Positions 48,974-60,700 of a DNA stretch of 64,000 nucleotides are shown here, in pieces. A program made the translations under genes and the position numbers. The notes under the pieces are model-generated. The model searched no databases, was not told where the DNA came from, and was given only the letters and a program-made list of their open reading frames with translations. Location of the stretch: the NCBI GenBank assembly GCA_964247055.1, contig OZ176053.1, positions 11,966,001 to 12,030,000 of the forward strand, written 5' to 3'. The stretch's first letter is position 1; every line of letters begins with the position of its first letter. The DNA is from Paragordius varius. Lineage: Eukaryota; Nematomorpha.

Positions 48974-49367
48974 CCAAAGGTCAGCATTGTTTTAGAATCT
49001 TATTAGAATATCATAATAATTTATTTTAATTTATTCAACCAAATTTTGGTTACCTAACTAAAAATTTAAATCCATATAATATATTGTATGGTGCGCCTAT
49101 TCATTTACACTTTAGAAAAAGATGATTTTGTACTGCTGGAAATTTTGGAAAGCCATTAATCCTTTTTCTACCTGTCCTTTGTAATTTTATTCGAAATTAA
49201 TTAAAAAAGTGTTGATAATTATTTAATACTACAGCAAACATTGTTTAAATAATTATTTTACAAATCATCTTTTCACTTGGTTAAAAAATTATGTTATATA
49301 ATTTCCTCCGTTTCCGTTAACCTTCTTTTTTGGCTGATAAGGTCTCAACAGTGTAACTGCTTCGCAT
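48512..49367 (-). CDS. Possible four-exon gene of unknown function
   Basis: Exons in transcript order: 49322-49367, 49109-49171, 48975-48998 (24-nt micro-exon) and 48512-48696. They total 318 nt (105 residues) with compatible phases (all 1) and GT..AG borders. The product starts MRSSYTVETLSAKKEG, continues through NGFPKFPAVQNHLFLK and has a strongly coding-like last exon with FQDLGISMLKRSFVMVYRVL. No family is recognised. It lies between the converging multiplexin and the diverging GPCR. The last exon is the best supported part; the upstream exons are inferred from phase and splice sites only. Confidence 0.4.
48929..48972. repeat. (TA)n microsatellite
   Basis: About 21 TA units. It falls within the last intron of the proposed minus-strand gene. 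Confidence 0.85.
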
Positions 49368-49491
49368 TTTCACCGTTTTATTTCTAATAAATATTAAACA
49401 TTTCTAAAAATCGTAATACATTTCAAAAATCACATCATTTATCAATACCCTAAAACCTTAAATTTAAAATTCATTTTTTTGCAATAATAGG

Positions 49492-50991
49492 ATGCCATTC
49501 GATAAGATATTGTTATCGGATAATAATTCAACTACCTTACAAAACTACATAGCGACCAAATATCATTATTTAACGCGTGATGATTCAAATGTGTGGGACA
49601 TAGAAACGCGTAAACCCTTTTGTCAAATGTGGCATTGGCAATCGTTTGTATGGAATTTTGATTCCATCTATAAACTAATTATAGCACCCATTCTTTTAAT
49701 CCTGGGCTTGAGCGGAAACATTATGGGTTACATATACCTCAAAAGGATAAGGAAAAAAAGTTTAGATGACACTTACATGATGTATATGGTATGTTTTAGT
49801 TTACTCTACACAAGTTTTTATTCTCTATGGTTGTTTGAGAAGATACGTGTCATATACTATTCGATATACACGTTAAATTATGCATGGAATGAGTACGTAA
49901 GTAATTACCAACTCATATTCATGAAATCGTCTTCGAAAGCGTGTGTCTTTTCATTCCTATTACTATTGCTGGATCATTACGTCCTCCTACGTTATCCCTT
50001 TAGTTATGGTCACTTTAAACGGATAAAGTTTTTACGGATTCTACCGATACCTCTTTGGATTTTTTCCCTTATGTTTTGTATTTCCAGCTTTTTTTGGTAC
50101 AATGATGGACATTGTGTTATTATAACTGAAATTGGCAATTTCAACAATAATAAGGTATGGTCAGGGCGTTTTATGTCACACCCTCGAAATATAAGTCATT
50201 TTGCTCATGAATTGGTTATGAATGGGAGGTATGCCGTTATCATTCTCCATTACAAATATAAATTGCATGAACCACTTTGGATATATTATCATGATATAGT
50301 ACGTGAGTTGTTTTTATCAACCATCCCGGGCTTGATGATTTTTTATTTTGGTATTTATATTACAATGAATATTTGGCGATTTTTACGGAGACGAAGTAAA
50401 ATAATTACTCCCATACCTCGTATACGTATTATTCAAACAACATCTCAATCCCTGGCTTCAGAAATGAATCCACTGGGAGATTATAATGCACCTAAACATG
50501 TGAACACGATGAAAGGTAGAAGGAACACACTAAGTAAACCTCTAACGACTAAGAGTGCTGATTGCAGAACCAATAAATATACTGGACGTTATGCTGATAA
50601 CAATAATCATGAAACTACGACAACGACAGATAATAATACAAGAAACTATTCCTCGCAACATTCTCAAAGGAATGAAAGGGGAACCGGTGGTGAAACCTGG
50701 AAACAAGATTTATTAACTAATGTGCGTTGTGTCATTATATTTTTCATCTACTGTGCATGTCACATCCCTAGCCTCATAACGGTAGTTATTAGGCAACACC
50801 TGGAAAACATTAGACCATACGTTAAATATAACATGACATACTTTATTGATTCGGGGCACAATCTTGAATTTTTCTTTTGTATCACGGTTATTTACATAAC
50901 CTTCCTGACGGACAAACGCTTCAAAAGATACTGTGCGCGCAATTGTGATCGGATGAGAGCCCAATTCTCACAAGCTACAAGGGAAAAATGA
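49492..50991 (+). CDS. Rhodopsin-like G protein-coupled receptor, intronless CDS
   Basis: A 499-residue membrane receptor in one exon; ATG follows a possible 5'UTR acceptor (gcaataatag). The extracellular N-terminus has an NNST glycosylation site at 11-14. TM1 is about 62-84, with the conserved Gly-Asn at 75-76. TM2 and TM3 follow; the DRY box at the TM3 end is DHY (161-163). TM4 ends near SSFFWY. TM5 has a Pro and is followed by RFLRRRSK. The third cytoplasmic loop is long (about 150 residues) and Thr/Asn/Ser-rich. TM6 has FFIYCACHIPSL. TM7 lacks a canonical NPxxY (VIYITFLTDKRFK instead). It most resembles divergent invertebrate peptide receptors (FMRFamide-receptor-like or SRW), but the ligand cannot be predicted. 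Confidence 0.82.
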   Translation: MPFDKILLSDNNSTTLQNYIATKYHYLTRDDSNVWDIETRKPFCQMWHWQSFVWNFDSIYKLIIAPILLILGLSGNIMGYIYLKRIRKKSLDDTYMMYMVCFSLLYTSFYSLWLFEKIRVIYYSIYTLNYAWNEYVSNYQLIFMKSSSKACVFSFLLLLLDHYVLLRYPFSYGHFKRIKFLRILPIPLWIFSLMFCISSFFWYNDGHCVIITEIGNFNNNKVWSGRFMSHPRNISHFAHELVMNGRYAVIILHYKYKLHEPLWIYYHDIVRELFLSTIPGLMIFYFGIYITMNIWRFLRRRSKIITPIPRIRIIQTTSQSLASEMNPLGDYNAPKHVNTMKGRRNTLSKPLTTKSADCRTNKYTGRYADNNNHETTTTTDNNTRNYSSQHSQRNERGTGGETWKQDLLTNVRCVIIFFIYCACHIPSLITVVIRQHLENIRPYVKYNMTYFIDSGHNLEFFFCITVIYITFLTDKRFKRYCARNCDRMRAQFSQATREK

Positions 50992-51269
50992 AAACTGCCC
51001 TAGAAAAAGCTTAAATGTATCCTCTCAATATGTTTACAATGGAAGAATAATGGCATATAACGTCCATCCGATGTTTGCTCCTTGAAAAAAATCATTCAAA
51101 TATGGACAACTAAACCAACCAAATTGAAACCTAGTTTTTACTATCAATTTTCACTAAGGAAGACAAAAATAATCGGCATCTTCACGAGCAGTTATCTTTG
51201 AATCATTTTCGATTGTTCTAAAAAATTATTTTTGCCACTGTACAATACAATTAACCAATTTCAGTTACA

Positions 51270-51300
51270 ATACAATAAATCAAATAAATATAAATTTATT
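51270..51300 (+). terminator. AATAAA signals downstream of the GPCR
   Basis: Two AATAAA hexamers in acaataaatcaaataaatat, about 280 nt past the TGA stop; likely 3' end of the receptor transcript. Confidence 0.4.
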
Positions 51301-51746
51301 ATTATAATTATTATATGAAATATGTAAATTGTAATGCATATTTGGACCTCAAGATACGTATCAAAAAAAGTTTATATATTATATATATATTTTGTTTTCC
51401 AAGCACCTCAATTCCATTTGATTTTTTATTTTCATAAAACAATTTGATTAGAAATAGATTCCTTCAATTCCTTGTGTGGCAACACTATAGCATTGTAAAC
51501 AACAAGCTCTGATAAAATGTCAACGTCATTGGCTAAATATATTGTATATAATAAGAGTATAATCGATATATTTTATATCCATCCATTATTGTTAATTAAT
51601 TAAAAAAATAAGGATATATAATTACTTAATGAAAATGAAAAAAACACACACACACTAAAAACAACACATTTAGCTTTTTTACACTCCGAGCAACATTTAA
51701 TCATTCATTATCAACCAATTTTTTTAAAGTCACAATACTTTTTAAA

Positions 51747-54700
51747 TCACTTTTTTACTTTCAGTTTAACAAAATAACGCTTATATATGGATCGAATCAA
51801 ATCAACACCTATTATGGTGGTTGAAGGATTTAATTTCCCTTGCGTAGTAAAGAGTGCCGATTGACAAATGTTAGTTATATGGGCTACATCATCGAAAGCG
51901 TCATCACCATTTTTATTATTGTTTGTCCCACAGGGTTCGCATAAAGGTGTTCCCTCAATCCGACTCCATCGGCCCACACTTGAATTCCAACCTATAATGG
52001 TCCATGTTATGAAGGCATGATCCTAAATTATCGTGAAAAAAACATAAAATAAAAATACCTAAATTACTAATTACTTAAATGCATAAAGCAACTCCCTCGT
52101 TCTGTAGAAAACATATAGGGGAGATTATCCGCATCATGACATTTTTTAGGCGGAAAATGAAAATACTTTTGTTTAAAATTAACTTTTTAATTTATTTACT
52201 TTTATATGTTAAACTAATTAATTTGTAAAAAAGGAAATGCATAGCGATTGTATTCTATAAAAATAGAACCTATTTATATACCGAAACAGTACATGATAGG
52301 TATCATGATCAAATTATTATATAGGGGCAAATTGAAAAATAGCTACAAAGAGGGAGGCCATTATAAGAAGGACTTCCTATTTTAATGATTAACTCAATAT
52401 TTTCAAAAAATCATATATGTCAAAAAAGCTTTTATTTAAAGTAAAATATAAGAACCATAATAATAAATTAAACAAATAACTTCCTATCTAGGATTATTTT
52501 TAGTGCATTTTTTTTCAAGGTGTATAACGTTATATGGAAAGGATGAGCCGGTTACTAAAATAGCAATAATATCTTAAAAACACATATTTTTTTCATCCAT
52601 TAATTTAATAACTTCCTTTACACATCTGAACCAAAAAAAGCGCTTTAATTACAATAGAGACTTGTTCAATACAAAAAAATCTCGGAAAATTAAAAACAAT
52701 ATTAGATATCGTAAAAATATTGCAAAAACATCTCGCTAAAATGATTAAATTTTTTGGTGTGAAATGTAATCATATGATACATTTTCCTAGTACAATTTAA
52801 TCCCTATAGACGCATTTTAACAAATAACTTTACACGTATTTCAAAATTAAATCTTGTAATGCATTTAAGGGTACAAAAATGATTTTATGTACACGTCTGA
52901 ATTTTATTCTATATTTAATATAATACTGTAATTACAGTCATGTATCCTTTATTTTATCAAAATTTTATTTTCTTTCGTGGGTATAAATATTTGTTATATG
53001 GAAAAAACAAGACTATGGTATTAACAATATCATATTCATCAAAAAAGTATAACAAACCATAGAGCTCTTGTTTTTTCTATTCTTTACCAGTTATTTATAC
53101 CCATTTAACGAAGAAAAATAAATTTTTGATAAAATAAGTACATGACTGTATTGATGATAAATTTTTACCATTAATTTAAAAATGTGACGTAGAGCGGAAC
53201 TGGGTTACATATAGTTAACCCAACTATTGATTGAATTATGTTAATTTCAGAGATAAAAGCAAGCAAATAAATATTAAAATATAATTTAAATAATAATTAA
53301 TAAAAGACAAATAATGTAAATTGAAAAGTAATAACATAATTTTAAAAACTGTTTCAAATTTATTTTTTTAGGATACCTTAATTATTGCATTGTCACATAT
53401 GATGGAATAAGAGATACGAGCTCCCTGGCCTATTTGAGCACGGGCACAAATGGAAACATTAGGTCCTAACTTGGAAACAAAAAAATTAAAATTTGTTTTT
53501 AATTAAAGATTATCGATTAAATCCCAAGTTTGTTATACATATGTAGTAAAAATAAAATTTTTAATATAAAAAAACGTTTAACTTAACAAAACTCCATATT
53601 GCAAAACTTTGATCTTTTTAACCTTTATGTTGACATTTGTAGGAAATATGATAAATTTAATATATACATATCTCTATTCCTCATTTTGCAACTCAAAAGA
53701 AAATAAAATATATATGTTATGTCTGAAAAATATGGCTTTCTTTGTTCACGTTTTATCCTAATAACTTCAATTCTCATTCTAAAATCTTTAAATTTGTTTT
53801 TAATAAATAAGTCCACCAAAAACCAGAAAACATTTAATTTTATGATAATAATAGATTTTACCACAGCAGACGGATCCACAATAGCGGTAGGGTGTATATA
53901 AACATTTCCTTTAATCAAAGGACCACTAGGGACATTTTGCTTAGCAAGTCTTTCGGGGTGATTTTTAGCCAATAAGTGCAAAATCATTTGATCGGCATAG
54001 AGGGCGGAACTGTGTGTGGTACAATAAAATTTTACTTCAACACACTGTTGTTTTTCCAAAATTTTATTTTAACAAACATACTTTGAATAATTTTTACCTA
54101 AAGTTATCAACACAAAAAAAATTAACCTATGCATCCAAATTATTAAGTGTGAAAACGATTAAAAAATATTTACAAAAAAATAAAGGCGAAACTATAAAAA
54201 ACGTTTTGTGCTACACTAATATTTAAATAATTAAGAATCTTATATTAAACAGACATCCCACAAATACACCTGTAGCCGTAAAAGAAAGGCCAATCCAAAA
54301 CATTACTGATATGAATGCAAATCGATAAAACATTTATAGTTAAAACAAAAAAAAAAATAATAAATATTTTTAAGACCAAGATATTATAAAAACTATGTGT
54401 AGTAAATCGAAATCAGGTTATATGAGAACAAAAACAATCAGAAAAAATATATGGTTTATTTAATAATTTTAGAAATTATGGTAAAGTTGTTCGCTTCAAA
54501 TAAAACAAATGGTGTATTTTGGGAAAAGGTGAGCAGGTACCAATACAACCTCAACTTTTCATGTAACATATCCTACGTGGGTAAAATTGTCCATTAAAAC
54601 TTTTACCAATTTTAATAAATTATCTATTATAGCATTATTGCATTTAAATTTTATTTGCTCAGATAGCTTGCCGAATTTGGTAAGTTTGTTTATGGTAAAT

Positions 54701-57700
54701 GCCCCATGATTTTTTTGTCGCAAATGGGGCAATACTCTGGCAGTGTCCATAATTTTCTAATTTCACACTATTTTGTTTGGAGATATGTTATTTTAACCTT
54801 TTTATTTGGCAAAACAGGTTTGTTGCAAAGGAAAGAATTTGAGAATGAAATTAAAAAGCTCGTAGAGCCAGAGTATCATTGAAGCGATAAACCTCTGGCA
54901 AACGATAATCAACTGGGAGACTCTGTTAATGAGAGTTACGTAGAATGATAAGGATATTATTTGTGTGTAAATTCTGGCTGAAAAAACATTTTACTTGGGG
55001 AAAAATATTTTTTCTCGACCTGTTACCAATCCTCCATTGTAATGACACATTAGAGCTCCTGTGCCATCCCATTCCATCTGACAACCTACCTTATTTAAAA
55101 CAGTTATTAGACCTACAGGTGCTATAGTCGACCTCCCAATAACCTATTTGACCTGCTGGATCGTATACCATCCTCGCCCATTTGCCATTTAATCTCACTT
55201 GCGTGCGGGGTTCAACATTTTTATAATTATTACTGTTCAATTAAGTCGCCGGGAGCATCAGCTAAAGTGCTTTTTTGCCTTGCATTTGAAACACTCCTTG
55301 TTTGAAGCTAGACACCATTTGCTCGCATACATGTACCTACGTTTCCCGCATTCATTTTTATTATCGCACTATGACTGATGTTCACTTTCAACTGTCCGCT
55401 TTTCATACGCCATCGCCATCTCCAACGATGATATAAAAGAAAAATTTGTTGTCGGCCTACATCGGTCTCAGCCATATTCCAAAGCTAAAAAATATCATAT
55501 CCCGTGCAGGTAGTGGAAGGGGCTGGGATGCTTTGGTATTGGTTGGAAAAAATATTTGTCCCGTCGGATAATTTTTTGGAGTCAGATACCAATTCACAAA
55601 ACTGCGAAGGGAGGCCACTGAATGCGTAATGACTATTGATTCGAGTGAATAAAATTGATGCCAGGTGCAATTTTGGGGAAGAAACAATAAGGTTTTGTTG
55701 GTGGGTTGCAGCTCAAAAGACTGTGGATATGTGTACGAAATTTCCGGATGATGTCTGACGATAAACCGGTAATAAAATGGTGATGGAAGTGGCGGCATAT
55801 GAAAAAGCTCATAGTATTTGAGTGAACAGACTTCTGAGAATAGGCAAGTGATGATAATGAAAAAGAAGTGCGGAAAATGAAGGTTGGTGCAAAGGCTGGT
55901 GTCCAGCTGAGAACAATGGGTGTTTCAGATGCAAGGAACGAGGACATTTTAACAGATGTTGCTGGCGAGTCAATAAAGTAAATAGTAATAATAATAGTAA
56001 TGTAGCCCCCGCAAACATGTAATAAGGATGGTGTACGATTCATAGGCTCAAATATCGGTGATTGGGAAAAGGACATGGTAGGAGATTGAGATGCTGACCT
56101 TAGCACCAGCGAGTTCTATTGTGAATTTCAATCATCAAGGGGTGGTGGTGATGGGGCAATGCGAAGTAGGTGTTAAATGGAACGGTATGGCCAAGCAGCT
56201 GCTAAAATAAGTTGACATTATCGAGAATTGGGGTAACATTTTTGGATTACCAAAAGTTTCCAACGTAGATTCCCGGATGCAATCTGTGTTAAAAATGTTT
56301 GTTGTGTGGATTTAATTATTTGTTTTGTGAGAGTGTTACACGAAACCACCCATCAAGTTGTTTCTAAAAAAAGTAGCATAAAAAAAGATTTGCAGCTCCA
56401 AGGTTACATCCCGCTTCAGGCTAAGGTTAAGAAGGAATTAATAAGGCTCGAGAGTCTGGGTATGATTGAAACCATAAACCTCTCACAAACGCGAATCGAC
56501 TGGGTGACTCCGTTTGATAGTTAAGAAGCATAATAATGATATAAGTAAGGTGGTGATTTTAGAGTTAAAGTTAACCCGTGTTTGGTTCTTGTCGATCATT
56601 TGATTCCAACGTTTGATCTAGTTTTCAAAATTGAGGAGGAAGTTTTTACGACCCTGGAACTAAAAGAAGAGGTTTAGGACAATCGCCCATTCAAAAATAT
56701 CAAAATTGACTCATGTTTAGTTCGTATATAGATCTTTTTGGATTTAAGAGACTCTATTCGGAATTTTTAATGCACCAACGATATTTTAGCTAATTATGGA
56801 TGACTTATTAAAGATTGTCCAGGTACGGCAGAGTACTTGGATGATGTTATTGTAAGTGCTACGGTAATTGAGCATAATAAGAACTTGGAAAAAGATTTAA
56901 ACAAATTGGCTTCGGTAGATTAGAAATTGAAAATGGATAAAAAGCTCGTTCTTCAGCGTGGTATTTATGATATATAATTTCTGATAAAAGAATCAAACTG
57001 GATAAAAAGAAAAAAGTAATTTATTGCCTTACACCTACCAATAATACATCACTTCGGTCTTTATTAGGTACTATTAAATTTTGACACTCATTTAAATTCA
57101 ACTTTGCTTGGTAGAGCTGCGGATTTACACGCTTAAAGCTAAATTGTTATTTAGTAAGGCGATAAATTTCATACCGTTTTACCCGAATCTCGCATTGGTG
57201 TTGGAAACAGATGCATCGAATGACTGATTTACACTCTTATCTCATAATATAAGTGATGCAAAACGGTCGATAGCTTTTGCGACGGGAAAATGTGCGGAGG
57301 TAGAACTACATTTCTCAGTTATTAAAAAAAGGCAAAGGCAATTTTATATGCGTGAAAGGTTTATATAGCTTAGGTATGGTAGAAAGTTCGTATTATCATA
57401 AGCCACTAATCAAATTGTTTAGCTCTAAAAAAGATATGAGTATTATTAACAATGGTAGATTATTTAGATGGAGACTTAGAATAGACGACTTTAATTTTAA
57501 TATACAATATAATAATGGTTCGAAAAATTAGCGAATCAGTTAAAACATCTACAACCAGTGAGGAGATTGATCAGCAAGCAAACAGTATGCAAGGTAACAT
57601 TTTACTTTCTAAAAACATATAACTTAAATCTTGAGCGAATAAAAGTAAATATATGTTACATGATGGATTTTTGGTAACATTAAGAGCGGCTCTATACCAG

Positions 57701-60700
57701 AATTATTTGTCAGCTCCAATTTTAAACCCAATATAGAGTATAAAAAACGGAATACAAGAATCGTAAAGGGTTGCTGAAGCTATCGTCTTATTATTGCCAT
57801 CTTTGCGCAATGAAACAAAATGTTTTCGTGTTGGAAATTTCGGGAAAAATATAATGAAAGAATCCGCAAGGGCTAGGATTATTTTACCAGGTATAAAAAC
57901 ATTAAATGTTATGTGAGATCTTGTATGGTGTGTCAATTATATCGAAGTTTGGAATTTCAATACGGGTATATGGAAAAGGATACACTTGGATCTTACCTAT
58001 AGAATTGGTAGCTATCGATAGTACCCCGAGATGGGTTGAATTTTAATTGTTTAAAATGTTAATTCTTAAAACAGGTTGTATTGGTTAGAAATTCGGTATA
58101 TATATATATATATATAGTATCCGCGCATGATAGTTACCGATCTTCATGCTTTTCACCAAAAAATTTTGAAGATAGCTTACAACGGGTAAATGTTAAACAT
58201 GTCAGGCGTGCCTCTTCTCATCCACAAACGAATGGGCTGGTAAAACGCGTTATTAACACCTTAAAAGCACATAAAAATCGCTAGTTGATTGTTGCCTTCA
58301 TACAAAAAAATGAATCAAGCGCGATGGAATTATCGCTCCGTTCAGAGCGCCACAAAAGAAAGTCCGTACTTTTTTAAAAGAGAAATCCCTTTCTCATGGA
58401 TTATAGAACACTCTAGCAATGATTAGATGATGTCATCATACCTAATTTAAATTTTCACGCCGGAGGAAGGTGTGAAAAAATGAAATCAATACGAGGTGGA
58501 AAAAAGATTCAGTCTTGGAAAGAACTGGGATGCTCTAGTACACTGTAAAAGTAATTCAACCCTACGCAAACATACGGATCAATTACGGCCCACCGGCGTT
58601 GTAAAGGATGAAGATGGAGATGAGCAAGGTCAAACGGTAAACCAAACTGATGAGTTTAGTTGTCCAGCCAGGAATTTGAATAATCTGGAAGTGGTGTAGG
58701 GACAAAGCAAAGAAAAACGATAAAGACCCCCAGGTTGATATGATAACGGGAAAGAACGGAGAAAATAGAAAAGGGATATACGATCAGGAAAAAAAGCACT
58801 AGATCGGCTCTGATTCGGATAAGGAGATTAGGTAAACTTATAATGCTTGTAATGTAATATATATATTACACGCAACCTTAGTTTAAAGACAATCTTATTT
58901 AAATAAAACTATGGTAAACCTTCTGTTGTATCACCTGTGTATTAAACATGCCGCGTTATTTTACCCTAGTTTAAATATGATATATGACATCACAAATTAT
59001 ATATACCGCAAATTTTATATAATTAGTTTGTGATTTATTCCTCTATAAATATTCTTGTTTTATTGCTCTGTCTCACCACAGTAAACATACTACTAACCTT
59101 ATCCATATCATTAATGCCATAAAAACGCATCTACCAAGCGCAGAAAAAAAATAAACTCAGCGAGCGAAATTGGTAATATGAAAAAATAATTATAACACAA
59201 AAAACTATTTATATACATACTATAAGATTTAAATAAGTACTCACCCATGGCACCAAAACACAAACCTGGCCAATATAATTAATAAAGCACTAAAGATTCT
59301 TCAATACTGTGCCATTACTCAAATAATAGAAGACAAATGATACAATCAAAAGTTATGCAAATGAACGAATTTTGTCAAATAATCATATCTATATATTTTT
59401 TCCATAAACAACCTCAAATGACGTCCAAGGCACAAATAATCGAAAAAATCTGTCATAATAATTATTAGATATTAAACAATACTGCATAGCATATAAATGG
59501 AATAAAATGGTACATGGTCAACTCTAACCATGAAAAAAGTGAATAAAAACGTATGAAGAATTTTTCCTATTGAATTAAACAGTTATAAATATTATAATTT
59601 ATAAACCATACTAGTTGGCAAAAAATATCAGCCAAAACAAGAAAAAACATAATTAATTTTCAAGTCTCAAAACATTCCAGGAAAAACCATGACATTTCTA
59701 TTCCCGTTTTACCACCATATATCCACATTCAAAAAACTTGTTCAAAAGGGACATTTTTATTCTAACAAAAAAATTAAACATACTTACCTAGATGATTTAA
59801 TCTGCATCCAAGGTATATGTTTTCCAGGTAGAATAAAGCATTTTAGATGGCCTCCTGAACCAGCCAACTCAGGAAACAAATTTGTTTCAAAGGATAGGGA
59901 ACGACCTCCACCCTTTTTAGTTTTCAGGGGTGATGAAAGACGGCTACCTGATTGATTTAGGTTTCCAGTACTTCCACTCAAAGAACTATCTCCCCCAGAT
60001 TCCGAACTAAAATGTGCAAAAACAAAAAAATATTAAGCACAAAGATAAATTCTTCAACAGGATATTTGGCATATTTATAAAAATATTTTCTTTTGTTGGA
60101 TTATATGTAATTTATTTGTGTGTTATATATGTGATTGATAGTTATTACACTAGACAACAATTTTTTCTGCCACCCGAGTTTTTGTATTTTCTGACATTTA
60201 CCATCATTTTAACAGTTAATCTGAAATAAATATTATAATTCCACCTAAGAATTTTTTATAATTGATTTTTTATAATTATCAGCTTCTTTATCAAAATTTT
60301 ACGAAAAAATGTTTTTCTTGCCTTTTTGTAATATATCATTCGAAAGAATTTAAAACTCTATAAAATGCATTCTAATGATAATTAATATTGGACATAGGAA
60401 GCGACAAACGCGCGAAGCGACAGCGTTAATTAATATATTTTTAAAATGGATGAAAATAGCTCAAACTTTGTTTAGATGGTGATGAATGTCCAAAAAAGAT
60501 AACAAAAGAAAGTTTTTTGATAAAAACATTTTTTTATTGCTTTTATGTCATTAAAAACAGCCATTTTTAAAGTTTTTGTTTTTTAAAACTCACCATCTTA
60601 TTAATATTAATTTTCTTTAGCTCATAATTTCAAAATAAGACTAAAAGTATAGATAGATTAAGGTATTATTGATTTTTTATAACAATTATGTACTATATTT

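Noticed and set aside
55457-56106. Minus-strand ORFs of 113 and 157 codons
   Set aside because: They are antisense shadows of the decayed Gypsy gag region, where the plus strand shows a CX2CX4HX4C zinc knuckle.
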